From: Candidatus Pacearchaeota archaeon
Lineage (GTDB): Archaea > Nanobdellota > Nanobdellia > Pacearchaeales > GW2011-AR1
Length of the DNA: 43,533 bases
Assembly: GCA_017608405.1 (NCBI GenBank)
Contig: JAFCFX010000002.1
Span: forward strand, 1-43,533
Direction of reading: 5' to 3'
Positions within the stretch are counted from its first letter, which is position 1. Each line of letters opens with the position of its first letter. Under the pieces are notes generated by a model. It did not search any database and was not told where the DNA came from. It was given only the letters and a program-made list of their open reading frames with translations. This document shows, piece by piece, positions 15,143 to 22,061 of the stretch. Both the position numbers and the translations under genes were made by a program.

Positions 15143-15883
15143 TTAATTAATTAAACCAAGAAATAACACAAATAAAATACCCGCAATTAAAGAAAATATT
15201 GTTGCATGGCTCCAGTTAGAATCACATTTATTGCATGAGGTAGGAATCAACTCATCACTAGAAATATAAATCATCAGTCCTGCTGTTGCAGCCATTATTA
15301 GGCCCATAAACTGTAAAGGGATATTAGTAAAAATGAATTTTCCTATAAAAAATCCAATTAAAAGAGGAATTGCAGTTGATGAAGAAAGTAAAAAAGATTT
15401 TAGTCTTTTTTTGCTGTGTGCATAATAAGGAGCACTTGTACAGATTCCTTCAGGGATATTATGAATTGCTATTGCTAAAGCAATCACCAACATTGTTGAA
15501 CCTTCCACTACTGCACCAGACGCCATAGCCATTCCTTCTGGGAGATTATGCAAGAAAATTCCTAGGATTAAGTAAAGAGATGTTTTCTTTAATTTTTTCC
15601 CTTGCTCTTGAGTTCCTAACTCTGGGTGGATATGTGGGATTAGTTTATCCAAACCAAACATAACAGTTGCTCCGAGAACTAAGCCTATTCCGGAAATCCA
15701 AATTGAAGAAAGATTAAGACTTTCAGGAATTAATTCTAAAAAAGAAATTGCAAGCATAACTCCTGCTGCAAATGCAAGCATGACATACATGAAACTCATA
15801 GAAGGTTTTTTCAAAACTCCTATTAAAGAACAAATAATAGGACCTAACACACTGATAATTAAAATTACATACACCTCTTGCAT
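15143..15883 (-). CDS. ZIP family divalent metal transporter
   Basis: A 246-residue membrane protein with eight hydrophobic segments. The ZIP metal-site motifs are clear: HNLPEGMAMA in TM4 and HNIPEGICTS in TM5, whose histidines and glutamates bind Zn2+ or Fe2+ during import. A short histidine-containing loop (PHIHPEL) lies between TM3 and TM4, and FLELIPESL and DELIPTS are further family features. A C-N-K-C motif near residue 217 is an extra possible metal site. It has its own TATA box (about 15905-15914) 26 nt before the ATG. It converges on the recombinase fragment region and is not part of an obvious operon. Confidence 0.9.
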   Translation of the reverse strand: MQEVYVILIISVLGPIICSLIGVLKKPSMSFMYVMLAFAAGVMLAISFLELIPESLNLSSIWISGIGLVLGATVMFGLDKLIPHIHPELGTQEQGKKLKKTSLYLILGIFLHNLPEGMAMASGAVVEGSTMLVIALAIAIHNIPEGICTSAPYYAHSKKRLKSFLLSSSTAIPLLIGFFIGKFIFTNIPLQFMGLIMAATAGLMIYISSDELIPTSCNKCDSNWSHATIFSLIAGILFVLFLGLIN

Positions 15884-15982
15884 GGTTAGATATATGAAAT
15901 AGTTTTTTTAAATCTAACTAAATATTTTATGTTTATTTTTTCAAAATAAAAAATTTAAATAGTTAAGAATTTAGAGGAGTAT

Positions 15983-16783
15983 ATGGAAAAAAAGGGGCAA
16001 GTTACTATTTTTATTATAATTGCAATTTTGATTATTTCAGCTATACTTCTTTTATTTTTTTTAGAAGGAGATGCTTTAAAGAGTTATTTTGGTGGAAAAT
16101 CTAGTGAAATTTCAGCTTTATCCAGGGAGGCTAATATTGTTAAAACTCATGTTGATAATTGCTTAGAAATATCTTTAGAAGAAACTATTTTTATTAATAG
16201 TTTACAGGGGGGATATTACAGGGTTCCTAAAGATTTAAAAGTCTTTTTTCAAAATTCCAATTTATTTTGGGATATTCCTTATTATTGGATAGATGAAGAA
16301 ACTTTGATTCTTTCTCAAAGCACACTAGAAAATCAAATATCATTGGGGGTCATAAATGAAATGAAAGGTTGTTTAAATTTTTCTAGATTTTCTTTTGATA
16401 CTAGGTATTCTTTAGAAAGAATGGAAGTGGAGACTTTAATTAAAGAAGAAGAAATTTATCTAAATGTTTTTTTTCCTGTTTCAGTTAAGGTGGGGGATTC
16501 TGTATCTTTGTTAGAAGAATTTGAAATTAGGGTTGACAGTAATTATCTCTCTTTTTATAACCTTGCTGTTGATCTCATTAGTGAACAAAAACAACACATA
16601 GATTCCCTTTGTATTTCTTGTTTGGGAGATCTTTCCCATATCTATGACATAGAAATAAGTACAACAGAAGTTTTTGATGATTTTGATTATATAATCATTT
16701 ATTACCTTAAAAAAGAAATTTCCAAAGAAAAATCATTTGAATTATACTCGTTTGCACATAAATTTAAATTAGAGGAGTTGTAA
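15983..16783 (+). CDS. Pilin-like membrane-anchored surface protein
   Basis: A 266-residue protein beginning MEKKGQVTIFIIIAILIISAI. The KKG-Q followed by a hydrophobic helix resembles archaeal class III (prepilin-type) signal peptides, which are cleaved between G and Q by a prepilin peptidase. The remaining about 230 residues are outside the membrane and include a cysteine in VDNCLEISLEETI and a CISC motif near residue 210. I recall this N-terminal form and the downstream THVDNCL pattern from other DPANN surface proteins; the function is unknown. It is leaderless (AAATTTAAATAG about 15950-15961). Its stop overlaps the next ATG by 1 nt, so it is co-expressed with the large exported protein. 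Confidence 0.75.
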   Translation: MEKKGQVTIFIIIAILIISAILLLFFLEGDALKSYFGGKSSEISALSREANIVKTHVDNCLEISLEETIFINSLQGGYYRVPKDLKVFFQNSNLFWDIPYYWIDEETLILSQSTLENQISLGVINEMKGCLNFSRFSFDTRYSLERMEVETLIKEEEIYLNVFFPVSVKVGDSVSLLEEFEIRVDSNYLSFYNLAVDLISEQKQHIDSLCISCLGDLSHIYDIEISTTEVFDDFDYIIIYYLKKEISKEKSFELYSFAHKFKLEEL

Positions 16784-19167
16784 TGGAGAGATCAATAATA
16801 TTTGTTGTGGTGTTTGTTTTATTAATTGGTTTTATTAGTGCTAGCCCTTTTGCTACTATTGGTATGCAAGGATTAAGTATGGCTAGTTCTGAAGCTGCGG
16901 AAGCTATAAGTTTAATTATTTGTGCATCAAATCCTATTGTTTGTTTAGAGGGAAAAATTATTGGAGCAGTCCAAGGAGAAGCTATGGGGTTGTTAGCAGA
17001 TGCAAATCCAGAAGCCTATAATGCTGTTGTTACATATAATCAAATCCAAGGTTATGTAGATTTGGGTTCAGAAATTACAGAGGAATTGCAGATTAATGAA
17101 GAAGGTCAAATACAAGAAGGAACAATACAATTTTCTAATGAAGAAGAAAGTGAGATAGGGAACTTAGTTGGAGAAGATTTTGATCAGGATGATATCTCTG
17201 TTAAAGGTATTGAATTTACTAAAGAAGGAAATAATAGTATTTTTGTATTTACAGAAGATGAAAGCAGTATAAATATTAAAGGACACAAGTTTGAAAATAT
17301 CCAAGCCCAATCAGAATCAAAACACCCAACATATGTGGAAATAAATAACAAAGGAAAAATTTTGGGGGCAGATTTTACTACAAATGATAAGGGAGATTTT
17401 TATACTATTAACAATGATAAAATATATGTTCCCCCAAATTCAAGATTATTTTTTAATGGTGAAAAAACGGAGATACTGGTAAAAGAGGGGGGTCAATTAG
17501 AAAAATTCCCAGAATTAATAGACTCTGATTTACAAGGAAATATAATAGAGATAACCGGAAAAAACATTAAGTTACCTGAAGAGTATGTTGTATTGAATGA
17601 AGGTAAAATAACCTATTTTGATGGAAAACCTTTTATTAAAGAAGGGGATACTGTTTTAATTAATGATTTTGTTATGAAAGCGACTGATGAAGATGTTGAA
17701 TTGAGGTTTGGTGGAAGGAGTTTATTTTCATGGGGAGAAGAAAAAGGAAATTTTGTTAGAATAAAAAGAGACGAGGTAATCTTTAATGGAAAGGGTGTTT
17801 TTGAATTTAATCCTGGAAATTATGTTGAAAGATATGACAAATTTAGTAATGGGTATTTGAGATTAATGGAACTGCCAGAATCTAACAGGCCCATACAACT
17901 AGGCGATAGGGGAAAAAAGATTAAACTAATCCAAAGACTTGTTGGAGTAAAAGAAGATGGGGTTTTTGGAGAAAGCACGGAAAGAGCACTTAAAATATGG
18001 CAAGAGGAAAATGCAATACGTATTGATGGGAAGTTTGGGCAGAACTCCCTAGAAAAAGCTTTAACTTCTGATTCTACTAGAAATATAAAATTAATCCCTA
18101 AAAACGGGAAAATATTGGTTGTAAGGAAGGAAGGTAAATTAAACATAGATTTCAATGGAGATTCTATTTTTGGAATTGGATCTAAAACATTTGAAATAAA
18201 CAAAGGAACTAAAAATGAATATTTAAAGGACCTATCTTTATCAAGAGCAAATAATGAGAGATATTTCCAAAGAGGTGATAAAGGAGAAGATGTTAAGTTA
18301 ATTCAAAAGTTGGTTGGTGTAGAAGAAGATGGAATCTTTGGAAGAGATACTGAAAGGGCAGTTAAGGAATGGCAAAAAGAAAATAAAATAATGGTGGATG
18401 GGAGGTTTGGTCAACAATCCTATGCTACTTCTTTTAGAGGAGAGGCAGTTTATAAAAAAATTAAGAAAGGAATACTCAATAATTTAGAAGTTCCAGTAGA
18501 GTTAACTTTAAGAGATGGGAAGGGGGAAAAAATAAGTGTTTTATTAGAAGATCTTAATGGTCGTTTTTCCTATAAAGGATCTAAAAAAAATATTGTTGAA
18601 AGTTTTGTTACTAAAACTGTTTTGTCTTTTGTAGATTCATCACTTAATACTTTAGGATTTAAACAAGAATCTCCTTTTGCATCTGATTTTTTTACCCATT
18701 ATTTGGCAGGGAGAGGAGATTCTTTGAAAGTTGATATTCCAGGTGAATGGAAAGACTGGATAATTAGTGAGGTAGGAGACAAAACAGGGACTTTTAGATT
18801 AAATCCTTATGACTCAGAAATTTTTGATTTAAAAAATTCCTTGGGATATTTTGATGTGGAAGTACTTGAGAATGAAGATGGTTCTAAAATTTTTAAATTA
18901 CATGATAAATATGAATTTGCATTTGCAAAGAATGATCTTTCTGAAAAAGGAAGACATGGTTTTTCAGTAGGAGAATTAGATGAAGAAACAATAAAAAAAT
19001 TAAACGAAAAGTTTTTACCTAAAAGAACATTTGCAAACCCTGGTGGGTTTGAAGAAAGATTTGAAATTAAAACTATTGGGGATAAAACCTATTTCTTTAT
19101 TCCCCAAGAATGGTTAGATGAAAATGGTTATCCTTATACAATAGAAGGAGAATTTAAAATAGTATAG
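16783..19167 (+). CDS. Large secreted protein with two peptidoglycan-binding-type domains
   Basis: A 794-residue exported protein with an N-terminal signal peptide (IIFVVVFVLLIGFISASP). Residues about 100-350 are repetitive beta-strand sequence rich in G, N and E, possibly a beta-solenoid. Two PG_binding_1-type repeats follow, at about 368-426 (GDRGKKIKLIQRLVGVKEDG, VFGESTERALKIWQ) and 493-549 (GDKGEDVKLIQKLVGVEEDG, IFGRDTERAVKEWQ). The last 180 residues form an unidentified domain with SLGYFDVEVLENEDG and KYEFAF. PG_binding_1 domains normally target cell-wall glycans or peptides in bacteria; archaea lack murein, so the ligand may be a partner cell's surface or another polymer. No catalytic domain is evident. 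Confidence 0.8.
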   Translation: MERSIIFVVVFVLLIGFISASPFATIGMQGLSMASSEAAEAISLIICASNPIVCLEGKIIGAVQGEAMGLLADANPEAYNAVVTYNQIQGYVDLGSEITEELQINEEGQIQEGTIQFSNEEESEIGNLVGEDFDQDDISVKGIEFTKEGNNSIFVFTEDESSINIKGHKFENIQAQSESKHPTYVEINNKGKILGADFTTNDKGDFYTINNDKIYVPPNSRLFFNGEKTEILVKEGGQLEKFPELIDSDLQGNIIEITGKNIKLPEEYVVLNEGKITYFDGKPFIKEGDTVLINDFVMKATDEDVELRFGGRSLFSWGEEKGNFVRIKRDEVIFNGKGVFEFNPGNYVERYDKFSNGYLRLMELPESNRPIQLGDRGKKIKLIQRLVGVKEDGVFGESTERALKIWQEENAIRIDGKFGQNSLEKALTSDSTRNIKLIPKNGKILVVRKEGKLNIDFNGDSIFGIGSKTFEINKGTKNEYLKDLSLSRANNERYFQRGDKGEDVKLIQKLVGVEEDGIFGRDTERAVKEWQKENKIMVDGRFGQQSYATSFRGEAVYKKIKKGILNNLEVPVELTLRDGKGEKISVLLEDLNGRFSYKGSKKNIVESFVTKTVLSFVDSSLNTLGFKQESPFASDFFTHYLAGRGDSLKVDIPGEWKDWIISEVGDKTGTFRLNPYDSEIFDLKNSLGYFDVEVLENEDGSKIFKLHDKYEFAFAKNDLSEKGRHGFSVGELDEETIKKLNEKFLPKRTFANPGGFEERFEIKTIGDKTYFFIPQEWLDENGYPYTIEGEFKIV

Positions 19168-19168
19168 G

Positions 19169-20314
19169 TTAGTACCAATTAGTCAAATTATCAAAATTAA
19201 AATATATGGATTTAGTTAGCAAATCATTAGAAATTCTTTTTAAATTTTTATTATCAAATAATTCTATGGCTGTTTCTACTATGCCTTGCGTGTTCTTCAA
19301 TTGATTATAAGTCGTTAAATCGCCAACAGCTTTGGCTGCTCCAACCCCAAAAGCTGTAGCGGCTGTTCCAACTCCCATGTAAATTGGGCCGGAATCAATA
19401 TTAGCAGACTTAGCAACTTCTTCTGGAAATTCTCTAAAACCAGCAAAAAAAACAAGATCTTTTTTAAAATATTTTTTGTAATTTTCCCAAAGTTCTTTTG
19501 ATTCATCTAGAGCAAAATTAGACATATATCTTACACTCCAAGAAATAGCACATCCTCTTGGAATTTTTCCGTAATCAATTCCTGCAACTTCTGAAAATGG
19601 AAGCCCTGTTTTTTCATCTGTTGCTTTATTTTGCATATATGTAAGCCATTCTTTAATGGGCCTCTCTGATAAATTTTTATCAAAATTTTTATCAAAAACA
19701 TATAAGGAATAAAGAGTTACTGTTTGATCTGCTGGCCACCTATATTTAAGATGATTATAGGATCTAACATGTTTATGTTCATCTTCTATGGTCTTTTTTG
19801 TTAGGTGTTTTGAGATTTTCTCGTTAAGTTCTTGGTATTTGTTATCCCCCTTTACTCTTTGATAAGCTCCAAGGATAACATTTAAATGACTGAGATATAT
19901 TCCGTTATTCTCTAAATCTCCAATATCTAAAATTTCTTCTTTATAAGGAGAAATTTTATCATCTAAAGTTATATTAACAACTCTTTCTAATAGAGATCCT
20001 ACTTCTTTTCTTCTGTTAGGGTTTTTTATTGAAAATCCCACAAGGCCTTCTGCCATATTAGATAAAGCATAAATTCCCATTTCTGATGTTTGTATATTGA
20101 TTTTGTTAAATCCTTCAAAAGGGGCTAATAGAAATTCTTTAATAGATTTATATTCCTCTGTATCTTGTACTTCTTTTACAACATTTTCCAACTTTAATCC
20201 TTTTTGTGAAATCTTTTGTTCTTGGATTAGAATCTTCTCTGGTCTATTAATTTGAGGATTTCCTAATAACAAAGCAGCTAATAATGATATTGTAAAAACT
20301 TTCTTTCTTACCAT
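19169..20314 (-). CDS. Secreted alpha/alpha-barrel-like protein (Ldi-like pattern)
   Basis: A 381-residue protein with an N-terminal signal sequence (VFTISLLAALLLGN), predicted exported. The rest is helical. Residues about 190-350 carry YRWPADQTVTLYSLYV, KEWLTYMQNKATDEKTGLP, PRGCAISWSVRYM and SGPIYMGVGTAATAFGVGAA. This order of Trp-Pro-x-Asp, a Thr-Gly-Leu turn, Pro-Arg-Gly and Asp-Ser-Gly-Pro resembles (alpha/alpha)6-barrel proteins of the linalool dehydratase/isomerase-like group, some of which act like glycan-modifying enzymes. The assignment rests on memory of the motif order and needs a profile search. The TATA box is GTTTATATATAAAG (about 20330-20343). It converges with the large exported protein, leaving 1 nt between stops. 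Confidence 0.6.
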   Translation of the reverse strand: MVRKKVFTISLLAALLLGNPQINRPEKILIQEQKISQKGLKLENVVKEVQDTEEYKSIKEFLLAPFEGFNKINIQTSEMGIYALSNMAEGLVGFSIKNPNRRKEVGSLLERVVNITLDDKISPYKEEILDIGDLENNGIYLSHLNVILGAYQRVKGDNKYQELNEKISKHLTKKTIEDEHKHVRSYNHLKYRWPADQTVTLYSLYVFDKNFDKNLSERPIKEWLTYMQNKATDEKTGLPFSEVAGIDYGKIPRGCAISWSVRYMSNFALDESKELWENYKKYFKKDLVFFAGFREFPEEVAKSANIDSGPIYMGVGTAATAFGVGAAKAVGDLTTYNQLKNTQGIVETAIELFDNKNLKRISNDLLTKSIYFNFDNLTNWY

Positions 20315-20423
20315 TTTTTCTGTAAAAGTAGTTTATATATAAAGTTTTCTATTATTGTCATTTTATAGGAGTTACATATAGGAAGATTTATAAACCTAAT
20401 ATTACTTGAAAAATTAAGTTAGA

Positions 20424-20966
20424 ATGGCAATAAAAGATTATTCATTTACAAAATACAACCAAGAATTAATAGATCACTTAGTAAGACATTTGCAAGGTAG
20501 CCAGACAGCAGGATCACATTTTATAAAAGGTGCTTTTCCAACTGCAAAATCTTTAGTTGACTATGCTCATGAGCATATTCAAGAATATGATGGGGATAAA
20601 TTAGTTAAGAGTGTTGACACTGGAAAAACAATTGGTTATGATTCCTTAGTTTCATTAGAAAATCTTCCTGAATCTGCTAGTGTATCTCAAGAACCAAGAG
20701 GTAGAGAGGGATACTTAGCTAATATGGTAAGGGGGGTGGAGAAACACCCAACAAGTAAGATGGTTATTGTTGCAGGGCCTATTGACGAAGCTAATCATGG
20801 TTTTTATACTATTTATCCTGGAGAAATCGCTCCACCTTTTCCAGCAACAAGAGAAAAATTAGAAGAAATGGGTTACTCTGGAAAAGATTTAGAAGAACAA
20901 GTTAAAGTCAATAAGGGTTATAAGGAATTTTGGGACAATCACGGATTTGTTATAGGGGAAAAATAA
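20424..20966 (+). CDS. Hypothetical protein, first gene of a three-gene unit
   Basis: A 180-residue soluble protein without signal or membrane segment; I do not recognise a family. Residues about 105-140 contain VEKHPTSKMVIVAGPIDEA, NHGFYTIYPGEIAPPFP, and the C-terminus has KEFWDNHGFVIGEK. The arrangement of conserved-looking His, Lys and a Thr-x-Tyr-Pro-Gly turn is reminiscent of small nuclease (BECR-fold) toxins, but I cannot support that further. The next gene starts 1 nt after its stop and the third overlaps that by 4 nt, so the three are surely co-transcribed. A TATA-like GATTTATAAAC (about 20385-20395) lies upstream. Confidence 0.65.
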   Translation: MAIKDYSFTKYNQELIDHLVRHLQGSQTAGSHFIKGAFPTAKSLVDYAHEHIQEYDGDKLVKSVDTGKTIGYDSLVSLENLPESASVSQEPRGREGYLANMVRGVEKHPTSKMVIVAGPIDEANHGFYTIYPGEIAPPFPATREKLEEMGYSGKDLEEQVKVNKGYKEFWDNHGFVIGEK

Positions 20967-20967
20967 A

Positions 20968-21369
20968 ATGGAAAAAGAAAAAACATTAAAAAATAAGGTT
21001 TTAAATAAAATAGGAAAAGCTACAGCCTGGACTCTTGAAAAAGGAGTTTCTGAATTAGCCTTAATTGGAGGGATTTTTTCAGCAACAAATACAGGAAATT
21101 ATTTTGAAAAAGTTGGAACAGGAATTATTGGTCCTTCCAAAGTTTTATATTCTGGAGCTAAAGCATATATTACAAATGAAGGATTTAGAGATGTTGCCAA
21201 TAATCAAATTTTAGAAGCTATGCAAGGCATAGGAAATATTGCTGGAAACATAGTTGATAGCCCTATTGAAACCGGGTTTGCTGCAGCAACAACTTGGGGG
21301 TTATATAAATCAATTCCAATAGCCTCAAAAAAGATAAGAAGACATTATTCAGATAAAAAGAGAAAATGA
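20968..21369 (+). CDS. Hypothetical protein with hydrophobic segments, second gene of unit
   Basis: A 133-residue basic protein. Two moderately hydrophobic stretches (ELALIGGIFSATNTGNYF at about residues 28-45, and a glycine/alanine-rich segment IETGFAAATTWGLYKSIPIA near 105-124) could be membrane-associated helices. The C-terminus is very basic (KKIRRHYSDKKRK). It lies between the 180-residue protein and the DUF1284-like gene, overlapping the latter by 4 nt. No family is recognised. If the first gene were a toxin this would be the natural place for an immunity protein, but that is speculation. Confidence 0.6.
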   Translation: MEKEKTLKNKVLNKIGKATAWTLEKGVSELALIGGIFSATNTGNYFEKVGTGIIGPSKVLYSGAKAYITNEGFRDVANNQILEAMQGIGNIAGNIVDSPIETGFAAATTWGLYKSIPIASKKIRRHYSDKKRK

Positions 21370-21767
21370 AATTTAAGATAAGGGGGCATCATTTAGAAGA
21401 ATTAGCATCAGATCTTAAATGGAATAGAGATTCTTATTTAATTGATAGTATGCGAGCTAATCCACAAGAAAAAGTTGTTGTGATTAATACTTATGATGAT
21501 TTTTGCAAAAGAATTTGTAAATTAAAATGTGATGAAAACAAAGAAAATTTACCTAATTGGGATAAGGCCTTTACTAATCTTAATGGTTTTGAGTTAAATA
21601 GGTCTTATTCTGCTGAAGAATTTCTTAATAAAATGCAAAATATGGGTAAAGAAAGAAGAGGTTTTGCCACATCTGACGTGGTTATGGAATGCGGACAAAA
21701 CATGACTTATGATGAAATACTAGAATATCTTTCTGAAGTTTATTTTGATTTTGGAAAGCTATTTTAG
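21366..21767 (+). CDS. DUF1284-like protein
   Basis: A 133-residue protein resembling DUF1284, a small family of unknown function whose members start with a basic R-x-H-H-L motif and have cysteines that may bind metal. Here the start is MKFKIRGHHLEELASDL, then KVVVINTYDDFCKRICKLKC with three cysteines, and NLNGFELNRSYSAEEFLNKM matching the family's glycine, tyrosine-serine-x-glutamate turn. The function is unknown. Its ATG overlaps the preceding stop (ATGA), showing translational coupling. The end is followed by a palindrome. Confidence 0.6.
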   Translation: MKFKIRGHHLEELASDLKWNRDSYLIDSMRANPQEKVVVINTYDDFCKRICKLKCDENKENLPNWDKAFTNLNGFELNRSYSAEEFLNKMQNMGKERRGFATSDVVMECGQNMTYDEILEYLSEVYFDFGKLF

Positions 21768-21785
21768 GTGGCGACATATGTCACC
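21767..21785. promoter_or_regulatory. Palindrome GACATATGTC with flanking complementary GGT/ACC
   Basis: A perfect 10-bp palindrome GACATATGTC (21773-21782) is extended by GGT (21767-21769) and ACC (21783-21785), with three unpaired bases on the left. It overlaps the stop codon of the DUF1284-like gene and lies upstream of the promoter of the 64-residue membrane protein. It could be a termination hairpin or an operator; sequence alone does not decide. Confidence 0.3.
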
Positions 21786-21815
21786 AGGGAGCACAGTGGA
21801 GTGGTTTTAGTTAAC

Positions 21816-21858
21816 TTTATAATATATATTTTCCAATATATACTATCAAAAGGAGGTT
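21816..21858 (+). promoter_or_regulatory. TATA promoter and Shine-Dalgarno site of the 64-residue membrane protein
   Basis: The TATA-like stretch TTTATAATATATATT (about 21816-21830) is followed, 7 nt before the ATG at 21865, by AAAGGAGGT, a near-perfect complement to the 16S anti-Shine-Dalgarno. This is the strongest ribosome-binding site I see in the window, where most genes look leaderless, and suggests high expression. Confidence 0.65.
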
Positions 21859-21864
21859 AAAAAT

Positions 21865-22059
21865 ATGTGTAACCATAAATTGTGGGGTATTATTCTTGGT
21901 GTAGTAATTATCTTATTCACACTTTGGGATACTGTTGCATGGACTAGTTGGTTAGTAGTAATTGCGGGTATTATAATTTTATTTTATGCTTTTAAAGGTG
22001 ATTGTTGTACTTGTGAGACAGAGGCTCCAGTAAAAGCCAAGCCTAAGAAGAAAAAATAA
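21865..22059 (+). CDS. Small two-helix membrane protein
   Basis: A 64-residue protein with two closely spaced hydrophobic helices (WGIILGVVIILFTLWDTVAW and SWLVVIAGIIILFYAF), a short DCCTCE cysteine cluster and a lysine-rich tail (KAKPKKKK). The hairpin with a cytosolic Cys cluster and basic tail is a common form of abundant small membrane protein in DPANN genomes; no biochemical role is known to me. It has a leadered transcript with a strong Shine-Dalgarno. It converges on topA with 2 nt between stops. Confidence 0.75.
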   Translation: MCNHKLWGIILGVVIILFTLWDTVAWTSWLVVIAGIIILFYAFKGDCCTCETEAPVKAKPKKKK

Positions 22060-22061
22060 TT

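Noticed and set aside
16783-19167. Peptidase or L,D-transpeptidase reading of the large secreted protein
   Set aside because: No catalytic cysteine or HxxD/zinc motif could be found; only the two PG-binding-type repeats are supportable.
14598-21810. Shared 14-mer GTGGAGTGGTTTTA at 14601 (end of nreA) and 21796
   Set aside because: In nreA it simply encodes VEWF plus stop. A 14-base match is expected by chance in a window of this size, and no longer homology surrounds it.
21778-21810. Mini-ORF MSPGSTVEWF after the DUF1284-like gene, ending like a PIP box
   Set aside because: Only ten codons, no ribosome-binding site of its own, and overlapping a palindrome; most likely chance.
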